The notes under the pieces: model-generated | The model's input: only the letters and a program-made list of their open reading frames with translations | Database searches by the model: none | Told to the model about the DNA's origin: nothing | Program-made: the position numbers and the translations under genes | Source of the DNA: JASHSH01 sp036490215 | Lineage (GTDB): Bacteria; Pseudomonadota; Alphaproteobacteria; Rhodospirillales; Magnetospirillaceae | Assembly (NCBI GenBank): GCA_036490215.1 | Contig: DASXEH010000034.1 | Location: 1-64,000 of the forward strand | DNA length: 64,000 bases | Direction of reading: 5' to 3' | Part shown: in pieces, positions 51,155-60,329 of the stretch | Numbering within the stretch: the stretch's first letter is position 1 | Layout: every line of letters starts with the position of its first letter

Positions 51155-53377
51155 GTGAAAAAACCGACGAACGTTGTTCTGGCTGAGATTCATGACACGC
51201 CCCTGGCGAACGCGCTGGGCGAGCGCTATTTGGCCTATGCGCTGTCCACCATCGTTTCCCGGTCGCTGCCCGATGTGCGCGACGGCTTGAAGCCGGTCCA
51301 TCGCCGGCTGCTGTTCGCGATGCGGGAGTTGAAACTCGACCCCGCGGGCGGCTTCAAGAAGTGCGCCCGCGTCGTCGGCGACGTGATCGGTAAGTACCAT
51401 CCGCATGGCGACGTGGCGGTTTACGACACGATGGTGCGCCTGGCCCAGGACTTCGCCGTGCGCTATCCGCTGGTCGAAGGGCAGGGCAATTTCGGCAATA
51501 TCGACGGCGATAACGCCGCCGCGATGCGTTACACCGAGGCCAAGCTGACGACAGTGGCCGCAGCCCTGATGGAAGGCCTCGACGAGAACGCTGTCGACTT
51601 CCGCCCGACCTATGACGGCAGCGAACACGAGCCTGTGGTCATGCCGGCGGCTTTCCCGAATCTGCTGGCGAATGGCGCGGCCGGTATCGCGGTGGGTATG
51701 GCGACCAACATCCCGCCGCACAATGTCGGCGAGATTTGCGATGCGCTACTGCATCTCATTAAGAATCCGAAATGCGAAGTCAAAGAGTTGATCGATCTCA
51801 TGCCGGGCCCAGACTTCCCGACCGGAGGGCTACTCACGGAATCGAAGTCGACGATCGTCGAGGCCTATAGCACCGGCCGTGGCACGCTGCGCCTGCGTTC
51901 GAAGTGGAAGCAGGAAAAGCAGACCCACGGCAATTGGCAGATCGTCGTCACCGAGATTCCGTATCAAGTGCAGAAATCGCGCCTGATCGAGAAGATCGCT
52001 GAGCTGATGGATTTGCGCAAACTGCCGCTGCTGGCCGATATCCGCGACGAATCGACCGACGAAGTGCGCATCGTGCTGGAACCGAAGAGCCGCGCCGTCG
52101 AGCCGGCCGTATTGATGGAACAGCTGTTCCGCCAGACCGATTTCGAGGCGCGCATCTCGCTCAATATGAACGTACTCGACGCCAATTCGGTGCCGCGCGT
52201 GATGAACCTGAAGGAAGTGCTGCGCGCCTTCCTCGATCATCGTCACGAAGTGCTGGTGCGCCGCTCCAATAATCGCCTCGAGAAGATCGAGAAGCGGTTG
52301 GAGATCCTCGAGGGCTATCTGAAGGCCTATGTCGACATCGACAAGGTCATCCGGATCATCCGTAAGGAAGACGAGCCGAAGCCCGAGCTGATCAAGGCGT
52401 TCAAGCTGACCGAGAACCAGGCCGAGGCGATCCTCAATCTGCGTCTGCGGTCGTTGCGCCGTCTCGAGGAAATGGAAATCCGCGGCGAGCACAAGACACT
52501 GTCGACTGAGCAGCAGGAGATCAAGGACCTGCTGGGCGACGACAAGAAGCGCTGGCGCTCGATCGGCAAGGAAGTGGCCGAGATCCAGAAGGCCTTCGGC
52601 AAGGACACCGTTCTCGGCAAGCGCCGCACCCAGCTAGGCTCGGCGCCGAAGGAGATCGAAGTCCCGATCGAAGCCATCATCGAGCGCGAAGACATCACCG
52701 TTGTCCTCTCGGACAAGGGCTGGATTCGCGCCATGAAAGGCCACACGGTCGAGGATTTCAGCTTCAAAGAAGGCGACAGCCTGAAGTTTGCGATCAAGTC
52801 CTCGACCACTGATAAGTTCCTTCTGTTCGCCACCAATGGCCGTTTTTACACGCTGAGCGGCGACAAGCTGCCGCGTGGCCGCGGTCATGGCGAGCCAGTG
52901 CGCCTGATGATCGACCTGCCTAACGATGCGGATATCGTGCAGGTGATGATCTTCAAGCCGGAACAGAAGCTGCTGGTCGTCTCGGCCGAAGGCAAAGGTA
53001 TCGTCGTGAAGTCGGACGAGGTGATCGCCCAGACACGCGCCGGCAAGGTGGTGTTGAACCTCGACGACAACGAGGAAGCCGCGCTCTGTGTACCGGCTGA
53101 TGGTGACTCAGTCGCCATCATCGGCCAGAACCGTAAACTTCTGATCTTCCCGCTGTCCGAAGTGCCCGAACAGGCGCGCGGTAAGGGCGTGATCCTGCAG
53201 AAATACAAGGACAGCAAGGTCTCCGACGTTCAGGTGTTCAACAAAGCCGATGGCCTATCCTGGATGCAGGCGGAACGGCTACGCACCGAAAAGAACATCA
53301 AGGAATGGATCGGCCAGCGTGCCCAGGCCGGCCACCAGCCGCCGCAAGGTTTCCCGCGGTCCAATAAGTTCCGCTGA
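51155..53377 (+). CDS. parC: DNA topoisomerase IV subunit A
   Basis: 740-residue A subunit of topoisomerase IV, which decatenates daughter chromosomes. It shows YALSTIVSRSLPDVRDGLKPVHRR in part, KKCARVVGDVIGKYHPHGD, the active-site Y126 in AAMRYTEAKL, and a C-terminal beta-pinwheel (RGRGHGEPVRLMIDLP). Length is ParC-like, not GyrA-like. The start codon is GTG 51155. At the position of E. coli Ser80 in the quinolone-determining region it has V87 (HGDVAVYD). A 34-bp AT-rich gap separates it from recO, and the phytoene-synthase-like gene follows after 2 bp. Confidence 0.95.
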   Translation: MKKPTNVVLAEIHDTPLANALGERYLAYALSTIVSRSLPDVRDGLKPVHRRLLFAMRELKLDPAGGFKKCARVVGDVIGKYHPHGDVAVYDTMVRLAQDFAVRYPLVEGQGNFGNIDGDNAAAMRYTEAKLTTVAAALMEGLDENAVDFRPTYDGSEHEPVVMPAAFPNLLANGAAGIAVGMATNIPPHNVGEICDALLHLIKNPKCEVKELIDLMPGPDFPTGGLLTESKSTIVEAYSTGRGTLRLRSKWKQEKQTHGNWQIVVTEIPYQVQKSRLIEKIAELMDLRKLPLLADIRDESTDEVRIVLEPKSRAVEPAVLMEQLFRQTDFEARISLNMNVLDANSVPRVMNLKEVLRAFLDHRHEVLVRRSNNRLEKIEKRLEILEGYLKAYVDIDKVIRIIRKEDEPKPELIKAFKLTENQAEAILNLRLRSLRRLEEMEIRGEHKTLSTEQQEIKDLLGDDKKRWRSIGKEVAEIQKAFGKDTVLGKRRTQLGSAPKEIEVPIEAIIEREDITVVLSDKGWIRAMKGHTVEDFSFKEGDSLKFAIKSSTTDKFLLFATNGRFYTLSGDKLPRGRGHGEPVRLMIDLPNDADIVQVMIFKPEQKLLVVSAEGKGIVVKSDEVIAQTRAGKVVLNLDDNEEAALCVPADGDSVAIIGQNRKLLIFPLSEVPEQARGKGVILQKYKDSKVSDVQVFNKADGLSWMQAERLRTEKNIKEWIGQRAQAGHQPPQGFPRSNKFR

Positions 53378-53379
53378 GG

Positions 53380-54222
53380 ATGGCGGCGCCGGAACTCTCG
53401 CCGCTTGCCGTCGAGGTCCACCGCCATGATCGCGATCGGTTCGTAACAACGCTCTTCGCGCCAACGGAATGCCGCGAGGCGCTGCTGGCGCTTTACGCCT
53501 TCAACCTTGAAGTGGCGCGGACACGGGAATCGGTCAGCGAAATCTTGCTGGGCGAAATTCGCCTGCAATGGTGGCGTGATGCGATCGACAAGCTCTATCG
53601 CGGTGAAGACCTGGCCCATCCGGTCGTCCAAGGCCTGGGCGCCGCGATTCGCACGCACACCCTGACTCGCGAGCCTTTTGACAGGCTGATCGATGCACGC
53701 ACCGCCGATCTGAGTGACGGACCGCTGGAATCTTTGGCCGGACTCGAAAGCTATGCCGAGGGCACTTCGGCGACGCTGGTCTCGCTGGCGCTGGCGACTC
53801 TCGATGGGCGTGACGAAGCCGCGGCGCGCCTCAGCCAGCTAGCGGGGATAGGCTGGGGCCTGGTCGGTTTACTGCGGGCGGTGCCGTTTCACGCTCGCGA
53901 ACGGCGGATCTATCTGCCCGCCGACTTGCTGGCCGAGTATCACCTGACCTTCGAGGATGTGGTGGCGCGCAAGCCGTCCCAGGGATTGGCTCGCATCGCC
54001 GAGACCATTGCCGATCGCGCTTGGCATCACTTCGCCGAAGCCCGGATGATGCAGAACGACTTGCCGCGCCGCGCCCGATCAGCGCTGCTGATCGTTCAAC
54101 TGGGCGAGACCTATCTGGCGCGGCTGCGCGCCGCGCGTTTCGATCTCACCGATCTGCATTGGTCAGCGGTGCGCCCGCCAATGTTGAAACTGGCCTTCCG
54201 GTCGCTGACTTCAGGATATTAG
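53380..54222 (+). CDS. Squalene/phytoene synthase-like protein (NDUFAF6 type)
   Basis: 280-residue protein of the squalene/phytoene synthase superfamily. It opens with ALLALYAFNLEVARTRESVSE and LGEIRLQWWRDAIDKLYRG, closest to NDUFAF6, the mitochondrial complex I assembly factor. The two Asp-rich DxxxD motifs that bind prenyl diphosphate are absent, so it is unlikely to be a working prenyl synthase. A role in respiratory-complex assembly is inferred from the family. It starts 2 bp after parC and its stop is 7 bp from the convergent trmFO stop. Confidence 0.78.
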   Translation: MAAPELSPLAVEVHRHDRDRFVTTLFAPTECREALLALYAFNLEVARTRESVSEILLGEIRLQWWRDAIDKLYRGEDLAHPVVQGLGAAIRTHTLTREPFDRLIDARTADLSDGPLESLAGLESYAEGTSATLVSLALATLDGRDEAAARLSQLAGIGWGLVGLLRAVPFHARERRIYLPADLLAEYHLTFEDVVARKPSQGLARIAETIADRAWHHFAEARMMQNDLPRRARSALLIVQLGETYLARLRAARFDLTDLHWSAVRPPMLKLAFRSLTSGY

Positions 54223-54229
54223 GTGGGGG

Positions 54230-55600
54230 TTACTGAGCCGCCTCTAACGTGCCGCCGTTTTCGGCGATCCACGTGCCGAGATCAGCCTTCGCCCGCGCCG
54301 AATAGAGCTTCTTACGGTCGCGCCCTCGGATCGGCCTGCCGCGCTCGTCCTTGACCTCCGGCAGTTCGGGGAACAATGCGAAGGTCACGTTCATCGGCTG
54401 GAACGAGTCGGAAAATGCGCCGCCCGTGATATGGGCGAGCAGGGCGCCGATAGCCGTTGTGTGCGGCGGTAATGCCGGCGCACGGCTCAGGCGTTCGGCG
54501 GCTGCAAAGCGTCCGGCCAGCAGGCCGATGCTGGCACTTTCGACATAGCCCTCGCAGCCGGTGATCTGGCCCGCGAAGCGCAAGCCCGGCCGCACCTTGA
54601 GCCGCAGAGTCTGATCGAGCAGGCGCGGGCTATTGAGGAAGGTGTTGCGATGCATGCCGCCCAGGCGCGCGAACTCGGCATTTTCGAGGCCGGGCAGGGT
54701 GCGGAAGATGCGAGTCTGATCGCCGTGCTTCAGCATGGTCTGGAAGCCGACCATGTTGTAAAGCGTGCCCAATTTATTGTCCTGGCGCAGCTGCGCGACC
54801 GCATAGCTGCGCTTTCCCGGCACGTGCGGATTGGTCAGGCCGACCGGCTTCATCGGCCCGAAGGCCAGGGTGCGCCGACCACGCTCAGCCATCACCTCGA
54901 TCGGCAGGCAGCCTTCGAAGAACGGCGTGCCCTCCCAATCCTTGGGTATATGCCGCTCGCCACCCAGCACCGCATCGACAAAAGCTTCGTATTCGTCGCG
55001 CGTCAGCGGCAGGTTGATGTAATCGGTGCCGTCGCCCTTGTCATAGCGGGATTGGAACCACGCCTTCGTAAAGTCGACGCTCTCCTTCACGATGATCGGG
55101 GCGATCGCGTCGAAGAAGGCCAGCGAATCGCTGCCCGTGAGTGCCGAGATGCCTTGCGCCAGGCGCGGCGCCGTCAGCGGCCCGGTGGCGATAATCACCG
55201 AATTCCAATCCTCGGGCGGCAGGCCGGCGATCTCCTCACGGACCAGGGTCACCAGCGGATGGCTGAGAAGGGTTTGTTCGACAGCGACCGAGAAACCCTC
55301 CCGATCCACCGCCAAGGCGCCACCGGCTGGCACCCGGTGCTTGTCCGCCGCGGCCATGATCAGCGAGCCAAGCCGCCGCATCTCATCGTGTAGCAGTCCG
55401 ACCGCATTGTAATCGGCGTCGTCGGACCGGAAGGAGTTGGAACAGACCAGTTCGGCCAGCCGGTCGGTAACATGCGCTTGAGTCCCGGTAACCGGGCGCA
55501 TCTCGTGCAAAATGACTGGAATACCGGCATTAACCAGCTGCCAAGCGGCTTCGCTGCCGGCCAATCCGCCGCCGACGATATGGATAGGTTCGATCATCAT
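54230..55600 (-). CDS. trmFO: Folate-dependent tRNA (uracil-54) C5-methyltransferase
   Basis: 456-residue FAD enzyme that uses methylenetetrahydrofolate to make ribothymidine at position 54 of tRNA. The FAD motif is VGGGLAGSEAAWQL, followed by EMRPVTGTQAH, the VCSNSFRSD cysteine motif, INLPLTRDEYEAFVDAV, FEGCLPIEVMAERG and ITGCEGYVESASIGLLAG. TrmFO replaces TrmA in many alphaproteobacteria and Gram-positives. It is divergent from the tandem DUF4170 gene and convergent with the NDUFAF6-like gene. Confidence 0.97.
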   Translation of the reverse strand: MMIEPIHIVGGGLAGSEAAWQLVNAGIPVILHEMRPVTGTQAHVTDRLAELVCSNSFRSDDADYNAVGLLHDEMRRLGSLIMAAADKHRVPAGGALAVDREGFSVAVEQTLLSHPLVTLVREEIAGLPPEDWNSVIIATGPLTAPRLAQGISALTGSDSLAFFDAIAPIIVKESVDFTKAWFQSRYDKGDGTDYINLPLTRDEYEAFVDAVLGGERHIPKDWEGTPFFEGCLPIEVMAERGRRTLAFGPMKPVGLTNPHVPGKRSYAVAQLRQDNKLGTLYNMVGFQTMLKHGDQTRIFRTLPGLENAEFARLGGMHRNTFLNSPRLLDQTLRLKVRPGLRFAGQITGCEGYVESASIGLLAGRFAAAERLSRAPALPPHTTAIGALLAHITGGAFSDSFQPMNVTFALFPELPEVKDERGRPIRGRDRKKLYSARAKADLGTWIAENGGTLEAAQ

Positions 55601-55689
55601 TCGATTTTAATGCCTATGCCGTGCAAGGCCAACAATTGCGGGAAGAGCCAAGTTTCGATAAAACTGGAACAAGAACCCTTGGGGGCAGA

Positions 55690-56103
55690 ATGGTCGAGAC
55701 CCGGTATAACGTGATCGGCGGCGAGTACGCCGATACCAGCTTCGCTACCTTGGCTCCCGGCACCGTACAGCAACGTTTCGGCCCCTTGTCGCATGGCGAG
55801 GCGATGTCGCTGTGGCGGTCTCTGTCCGCGAAATCGGTCGACAACTGCATGGTGCGCTTCTATGTGCGTGCCATTGAAGAAGACGCGATCGAGGCGTGGT
55901 TCGTGGCTGGCGGCGAATATGCCGATACCTCGTTCCATAAGATCGCGACCGGCCTCAAGCTCGAAATCTACGGGCCGTATCAGGATCGCAAGGAAGCGCT
56001 GGTCGTCTGGCGCGCCATCACGGCCAAGACGGTTGACGATGCTCTCCACCGTTATGACATCGTCAACGGCGGGCGGCTCGAGGAAATGAAGAAAACCGCC
56101 TAA
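55690..56103 (+). CDS. Tandem DUF4170-like protein
   Basis: 137-residue protein made of two copies of a ~60-residue unit that I recognise as DUF4170-like, a small family typical of alphaproteobacteria with unknown function. Copy 1 has YNVIGGEYADTSFATLAPGT, FGPLSHGEAMSLW and KSVDNCMVRF. Copy 2 has WFVAGGEYADTSFHKIATG, YGPYQDRKEALVVW and KTVDDALHRYDIV. Nine residues, GGEYADTSF, are identical in both. Normal family members carry one unit. ATG 55690 follows GGGGGCAGA. The stop overlaps the convergent FMN reductase stop by 4 bp. Confidence 0.8.
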   Translation: MVETRYNVIGGEYADTSFATLAPGTVQQRFGPLSHGEAMSLWRSLSAKSVDNCMVRFYVRAIEEDAIEAWFVAGGEYADTSFHKIATGLKLEIYGPYQDRKEALVVWRAITAKTVDDALHRYDIVNGGRLEEMKKTA

Positions 56104-56633
56104 GCCCGAATAATCCGGGCAAGGGTGGCGAGGGACTCGCGCAGCTTGGCGGCGATCTCAGCGTCTGAGGCCATGCCACCCTCGGGCAATTTGCGGCCCA
56201 TCATCTGTACCGCGACGAAAGCCTCTTCGATCAGCCGCCCGGACATGGTCCACAGAACTTCCATGATCGCCGCCTGAGCATAACTCGACCTTGGAGAGGG
56301 ATTGATCAGGGCGATCGGCTTCTCGACCAATTCCCCGCTGCCAACCACCCAGTCCAGAGCGTTCTTCATCACGCCGGGAATGCCATGGGCATATTCCGGC
56401 GTGGAGATCAAAACGCCGTCAGCCTCGGCCAAGGCCGCGCGATAGCGGCCGACCGACGCGATTTCGTCGCTCTCGATATCCGGATTGAAATGGGGCAGGG
56501 CGCCCAGCCCGTCGAACAGCGTGACCGCCATGTCCGGCGGCGCAAGTTGAGCCATCGCCTGCAGCATGGCCGTGTTCGTCGAACCGCGGCGCAGGCTGCC
56601 GGAGATCGCCAGCACCTTCAGAGGGCGCGACAT
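56100..56633 (-). CDS. NADPH-dependent FMN reductase-family protein
   Basis: 177-residue flavodoxin-like oxidoreductase. The FMN phosphate loop is ISGSLRRGSTNTAM, followed by the family STPEYAHGIPGVMKNALDWV and KPIALINPSPR. Members reduce FMN, quinones or azo dyes with NAD(P)H. Its ATG overlaps the uvrA stop by one base (TGATG at 56631-56635), so translation is coupled to uvrA, although a functional link is not obvious. Confidence 0.9.
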   Translation of the reverse strand: MSRPLKVLAISGSLRRGSTNTAMLQAMAQLAPPDMAVTLFDGLGALPHFNPDIESDEIASVGRYRAALAEADGVLISTPEYAHGIPGVMKNALDWVVGSGELVEKPIALINPSPRSSYAQAAIMEVLWTMSGRLIEEAFVAVQMMGRKLPEGGMASDAEIAAKLRESLATLARIIRA

Positions 56634-59476
56634 CAGGCGCGCTTCTTAGCGGCCTTGTTGCGCAGATAGGGCGCGAGATAGCGGCCGGTATGACTATCGC
56701 GCGTGGCCGCCACGCGCTCCGGCGTGCCCGTCGCCACCAACTGACCGCCGCCGACGCCGCCATCGGGGCCGAGATCGATGATCCAGTCGGCGGTCTTGAT
56801 CACTTCGAGATTATGCTCGATGACCACGACCGTGTTGCCCTGCTCGACCAGCACCTGCAGCACCTCGAGCAGCTTGCGCACGTCATCGAAATGCAGCCCC
56901 GTCGTCGGCTCGTCGAGGATGTAGAGCGTGCGGCCGGTAGCACGACGCGACAACTCCTTGGCCAGCTTCACGCGCTGCGCTTCGCCGCCCGAGAGCGTCG
57001 TTGCCTGTTGACCAAGATGGATATAGCCGAGGCCCACATCGCGCAGGGTCTCAAGCTTGTCGCGGATCGTCGGCACCGCCTTGAAGAAGTCAGCGCCCTC
57101 ATCGACCGTCATGTCGAGGACATCGGCGATGCTCTTGCCGCGGAAGGTGACTTCCAAGGTCTCACGGTTATAGCGTCGGCCCTTGCAGACGTCGCATTGC
57201 ACATACACGTCGGGCAGGAAGTGCATCTCGATCTTGATCAGCCCGTCGCCCTGGCAAGCCTCGCAGCGGCCGCCCTTGACGTTGAAGCTGAAGCGGCCGG
57301 CTTTGTAGCCGCGCGCCTTGGCTTCCGGCAGTTCAGTGAACCAATCGCGGATCGGCGTAAAGGCGCCGGTATAGGTGGCCGGGTTTGAGCGTGGTGTGCG
57401 GCCGATGGGCGACTGGTCGATATCGACAATCTTGTCGATATGCTCGATGCCGTCGATCCGCTCATGGGGCGTCGGATGTTCGCGTGAGCCATTGAGGCGG
57501 CGCGACAGGGCCTTATAGAGCGTCTCAATGACTAGCGTCGATTTACCGCCGCCGGAGACACCGGTGACGCAAGTGAAGGTGCCGAGCGGGAAGTCGACGG
57601 TGAGATTCTTCAGGTTGTTGCCGGTCGCGCCGACTACGGTGATCTTGCGATCGCTAGTCCGGCGCCGCTCGGGCACCGGAATTTGTTTCATCCCGGTCAG
57701 ATACTGGCCGGTGAGGCTGGCCGGATTGGCCATGACCTTTTCCGGCGTGCCCTGGGCGACGATCTTGCCGCCATGGATGCCTGCACCGGGACCCATATCG
57801 ACCAGATAGTCGGCCGTGCGGATCGCATCTTCGTCGTGTTCGACGACGATGACGCTATTGCCGAGGTCGCGCAAGCGCTTCAGGGTCGCCAATAGACGGT
57901 CGTTATCGCGCTGATGCAGGCCGATCGACGGCTCATCGAGCACATAGAGCACACCGGTCAGGCCCGAGCCGATCTGCGAGGCCAGGCGGATGCGCTGGCT
58001 TTCACCGCCCGATAGCGTGCCAGAATTGCGCGCCAAGGTGAGGTAGTCGAGGCCGACATCGTTCAAGAAGCCGAGGCGTTCGTTGATCTCGCGCAAAATA
58101 CGCCGCGCAATCTCGCGATCCTTGGCCCTCAAAGTCGGTTCGAGGGTGAGGAACCAATCCTTGGCCTCGGAGATCGACTTCGAGCAGACCTCGGTGATGT
58201 TCAGTTTGTTGATCTTGACCGCCAACGCCTCGGGTTTCAGGCGGGCGCCTTGGCAGGTCTCGCAGGGCGTCTCGACCAGGAACCGGCCGATCTCCTCGCG
58301 CACCCAGGCCGAGTCGCTCTCTTCATAGCGGCGGTCGAGATTGGGGATCACGCCCTCGAACGGCTTCTTGGTCGTATAGGCCCGCGCGCCGTCTTCGTAG
58401 CGCATCGGCACATCATCCTTGCCTGAGCCATGCAGGATCACGCTGCGCGCCTTCTCGGGCAGATCCTTCCATGGCACGTCGAGGCGGAACTTGTAATGCT
58501 TGGCCAGGCTTTCGAGGGTCTGATGGTAATACTGCGACGAGGAGCCGGCCCAGGGGGCGATGGCGCCCTCGCGCAGAGTCTTGCGGTCATCCGGAACGAC
58601 GAGGTCTTCGGAAATCTCCATGGTCACGCCCAGGCCGTCACACGCGGGACAGGCGCCATAGGGATTGTTGAACGAGAACAGCCGCGGCTCGATCTCCTCG
58701 ATCGTAAATCCCGAGACCGGGCAGGCGAATTTCGAGGAGAAGAGGGTGCGTTCCTTGCCGTCGGGCGTCTCGGCGATGGCAATCCCGTCGGCCAGACCCA
58801 AAGCGGTCTCGATACTGTCGGCCAATCGCGTGCCGAGATCGGGTTTGACCACCACGCGGTCGACCACGATCTCGATCTCGTGCTTCAGCTTCTTATTGAG
58901 GGCTGGCACTTCGCCGATCTCGTAGAGCTTGCCGTCGACTTTGACGCGCTGGAAACCCTTCTTCTGGAGCTCTTGAAGCTCCTTGCGATACTCGCCCTTG
59001 CGGCCGCGCACGATGGGGGCCAGCAGATAAAGCCGCGTGCCCTCGGGCATGGCGAGGACGCGATCAACCATCTGCGAGACGGTCTGGCTTTCGATCGGCA
59101 GACCGGTAGCGGGCGAATGAGGCACGCCGATACGCGCATAGAGCAGGCGCAGATAGTCGTAGATCTCGGTGACCGTGGCGACCGTCGAGCGCGGGTTGCG
59201 CGAGGTGGTCTTCTGTTCGATGGAGATGGCCGGCGACAGGCCCTCGATCAGGTCCACATCGGGCTTGGACATCAGTTCGAGGAACTGTCGCGCATAGGCG
59301 GAGAGGGACTCGACATAGCGTCGCTGTCCCTCGGCATAGATGGTGTCAAAGGCCAGCGACGATTTGCCCGATCCGGACAAGCCGGTGATCACCACCAGCT
59401 GGTCGCGCGGTATATCGACATCGACGTTCTTGAGATTATGTTCGCGGGCACCGCGAACGCGGATCGAGCCAGTCAT
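56633..59476 (-). CDS. uvrA: Excinuclease ABC subunit A
   Basis: 947-residue damage-recognition ATPase of nucleotide excision repair. Two ABC modules are present: Walker A GLSGSGKSSLAFDTIY and GVSGGGKSTLVIETLY; signatures NSGTLSGGESQRI and QATTLSGGEAQRVKLAK; and zinc-finger cysteines in CPVSGFTIEEIEPRLF/CPACDGLG and GGRCEACQGDG/CDVCKGRRYN. ATG 59476 (MTGSIRVRGAREHNLKN) is preferred to a GTG at 59542, since family similarity begins there. It is divergent from ssb. No LexA box is visible in the 173-bp gap. Confidence 0.97.
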   Translation of the reverse strand: MTGSIRVRGAREHNLKNVDVDIPRDQLVVITGLSGSGKSSLAFDTIYAEGQRRYVESLSAYARQFLELMSKPDVDLIEGLSPAISIEQKTTSRNPRSTVATVTEIYDYLRLLYARIGVPHSPATGLPIESQTVSQMVDRVLAMPEGTRLYLLAPIVRGRKGEYRKELQELQKKGFQRVKVDGKLYEIGEVPALNKKLKHEIEIVVDRVVVKPDLGTRLADSIETALGLADGIAIAETPDGKERTLFSSKFACPVSGFTIEEIEPRLFSFNNPYGACPACDGLGVTMEISEDLVVPDDRKTLREGAIAPWAGSSSQYYHQTLESLAKHYKFRLDVPWKDLPEKARSVILHGSGKDDVPMRYEDGARAYTTKKPFEGVIPNLDRRYEESDSAWVREEIGRFLVETPCETCQGARLKPEALAVKINKLNITEVCSKSISEAKDWFLTLEPTLRAKDREIARRILREINERLGFLNDVGLDYLTLARNSGTLSGGESQRIRLASQIGSGLTGVLYVLDEPSIGLHQRDNDRLLATLKRLRDLGNSVIVVEHDEDAIRTADYLVDMGPGAGIHGGKIVAQGTPEKVMANPASLTGQYLTGMKQIPVPERRRTSDRKITVVGATGNNLKNLTVDFPLGTFTCVTGVSGGGKSTLVIETLYKALSRRLNGSREHPTPHERIDGIEHIDKIVDIDQSPIGRTPRSNPATYTGAFTPIRDWFTELPEAKARGYKAGRFSFNVKGGRCEACQGDGLIKIEMHFLPDVYVQCDVCKGRRYNRETLEVTFRGKSIADVLDMTVDEGADFFKAVPTIRDKLETLRDVGLGYIHLGQQATTLSGGEAQRVKLAKELSRRATGRTLYILDEPTTGLHFDDVRKLLEVLQVLVEQGNTVVVIEHNLEVIKTADWIIDLGPDGGVGGGQLVATGTPERVAATRDSHTGRYLAPYLRNKAAKKRA

Positions 59477-59649
59477 CGGCTCATAATATGGGTTGGAAAC
59501 CGGCTGGCGCAATCGCAGGCCACGCAGGGCGGAGATATCCACAGATCACTTGCGTTATAGCGAGAATCGCATTTCCTGCATTCGAGCGGCGGTCTAAAGT
59601 TCCGCCACGTATAGCCGGCAATTGTGCCGATGATCGGATGGAGGAAATT

Positions 59650-60156
59650 ATGGCGGGCAGCGTCAACAAAGTCATTCTCGTGGGCAATCTGGGACGCGAT
59701 CCAGAAGTCCGCTCGACCCAGAACGGCGGCAAGATCGTCAATCTCAACATCGCCACCTCCGAAAACTGGAAAGACAAGAACTCCGGCGAGCGCCAGGAGA
59801 AGACCGAATGGCATCGCGTGGTGATCTTCAATGATCGCTTGGGCGAAGTGGCCGAGCGTTATCTGAAGAAAGGCAGCAAGGTCTATATCGAGGGCCAGCT
59901 GCAGACACGGAAGTGGACCGACAAGGACAATCAGGAGCGCTACACGACGGAAGTCGTGATCGGCCGCTTCAAAGGCGAGCTTACGCTGCTCGATGGACGC
60001 AGCGGTGGTGGCGCCGGTGCCGATATGGGCGGTGACGAGCCGGCGATGAGCCGTCCCTCGTCGGGTAGTGGTAGCGGCAAATCTTCGTCGTCGGGCGGTA
60101 ATGGCGGCGGGGGCTGGGAAGCACCGGCCGATCTCGACGACGAAATCCCGTTCTGA
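59650..60156 (+). CDS. ssb: Single-stranded DNA-binding protein
   Basis: 168-residue SSB used in replication, recombination and repair. The OB fold is MAGSVNKVILVGNLGRDPEV, LNIATSENWKDKNSGERQEK and VYIEGQLQTRKWTDKDNQ. A Gly/Ser-rich linker leads to the acidic tip DLDDEIPF that recruits partner proteins. ATG 59650 has GGAGGAAATT just upstream. Divergent uvrA-ssb is a conserved bacterial pair. A good intrinsic terminator follows. Confidence 0.98.
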   Translation: MAGSVNKVILVGNLGRDPEVRSTQNGGKIVNLNIATSENWKDKNSGERQEKTEWHRVVIFNDRLGEVAERYLKKGSKVYIEGQLQTRKWTDKDNQERYTTEVVIGRFKGELTLLDGRSGGGAGADMGGDEPAMSRPSSGSGSGKSSSSGGNGGGGWEAPADLDDEIPF

Positions 60157-60190
60157 GGCCTGATTTCAGGCACTCAATCGAGCCGATCAG

Positions 60191-60226
60191 AGCGGGCTTG
60201 AGGGGAAACCTTTAAGCCCGCTTTTT
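60191..60226 (+). terminator. Intrinsic terminator after ssb
   Basis: Perfect 9-bp stem AGCGGGCTT (60191-60199) and AAGCCCGCT (60214-60222) with a 14-nt loop, followed by a TTTTT run ending at 60226. It lies 34 bp after the ssb stop and is the clearest Rho-independent terminator in the window. Confidence 0.9.
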
Positions 60227-60329
60227 CATGGAAAAATAGGGGCTTAAATGAAAACGGCGGCCACTGGGGCCGCCGAAACCCGCCGGCCATGCGGGAGCAT
60301 GACCGGCGGTTCGAAGCAATAGAGAAGAA

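Noticed and set aside
59477..59649. Possible LexA box between uvrA and ssb
   Set aside because: Neither GTTC-N7-GTTC nor GAAC-N7-GAAC (alphaproteobacterial type), nor the enterobacterial CTGT-N8-ACAG, is present.
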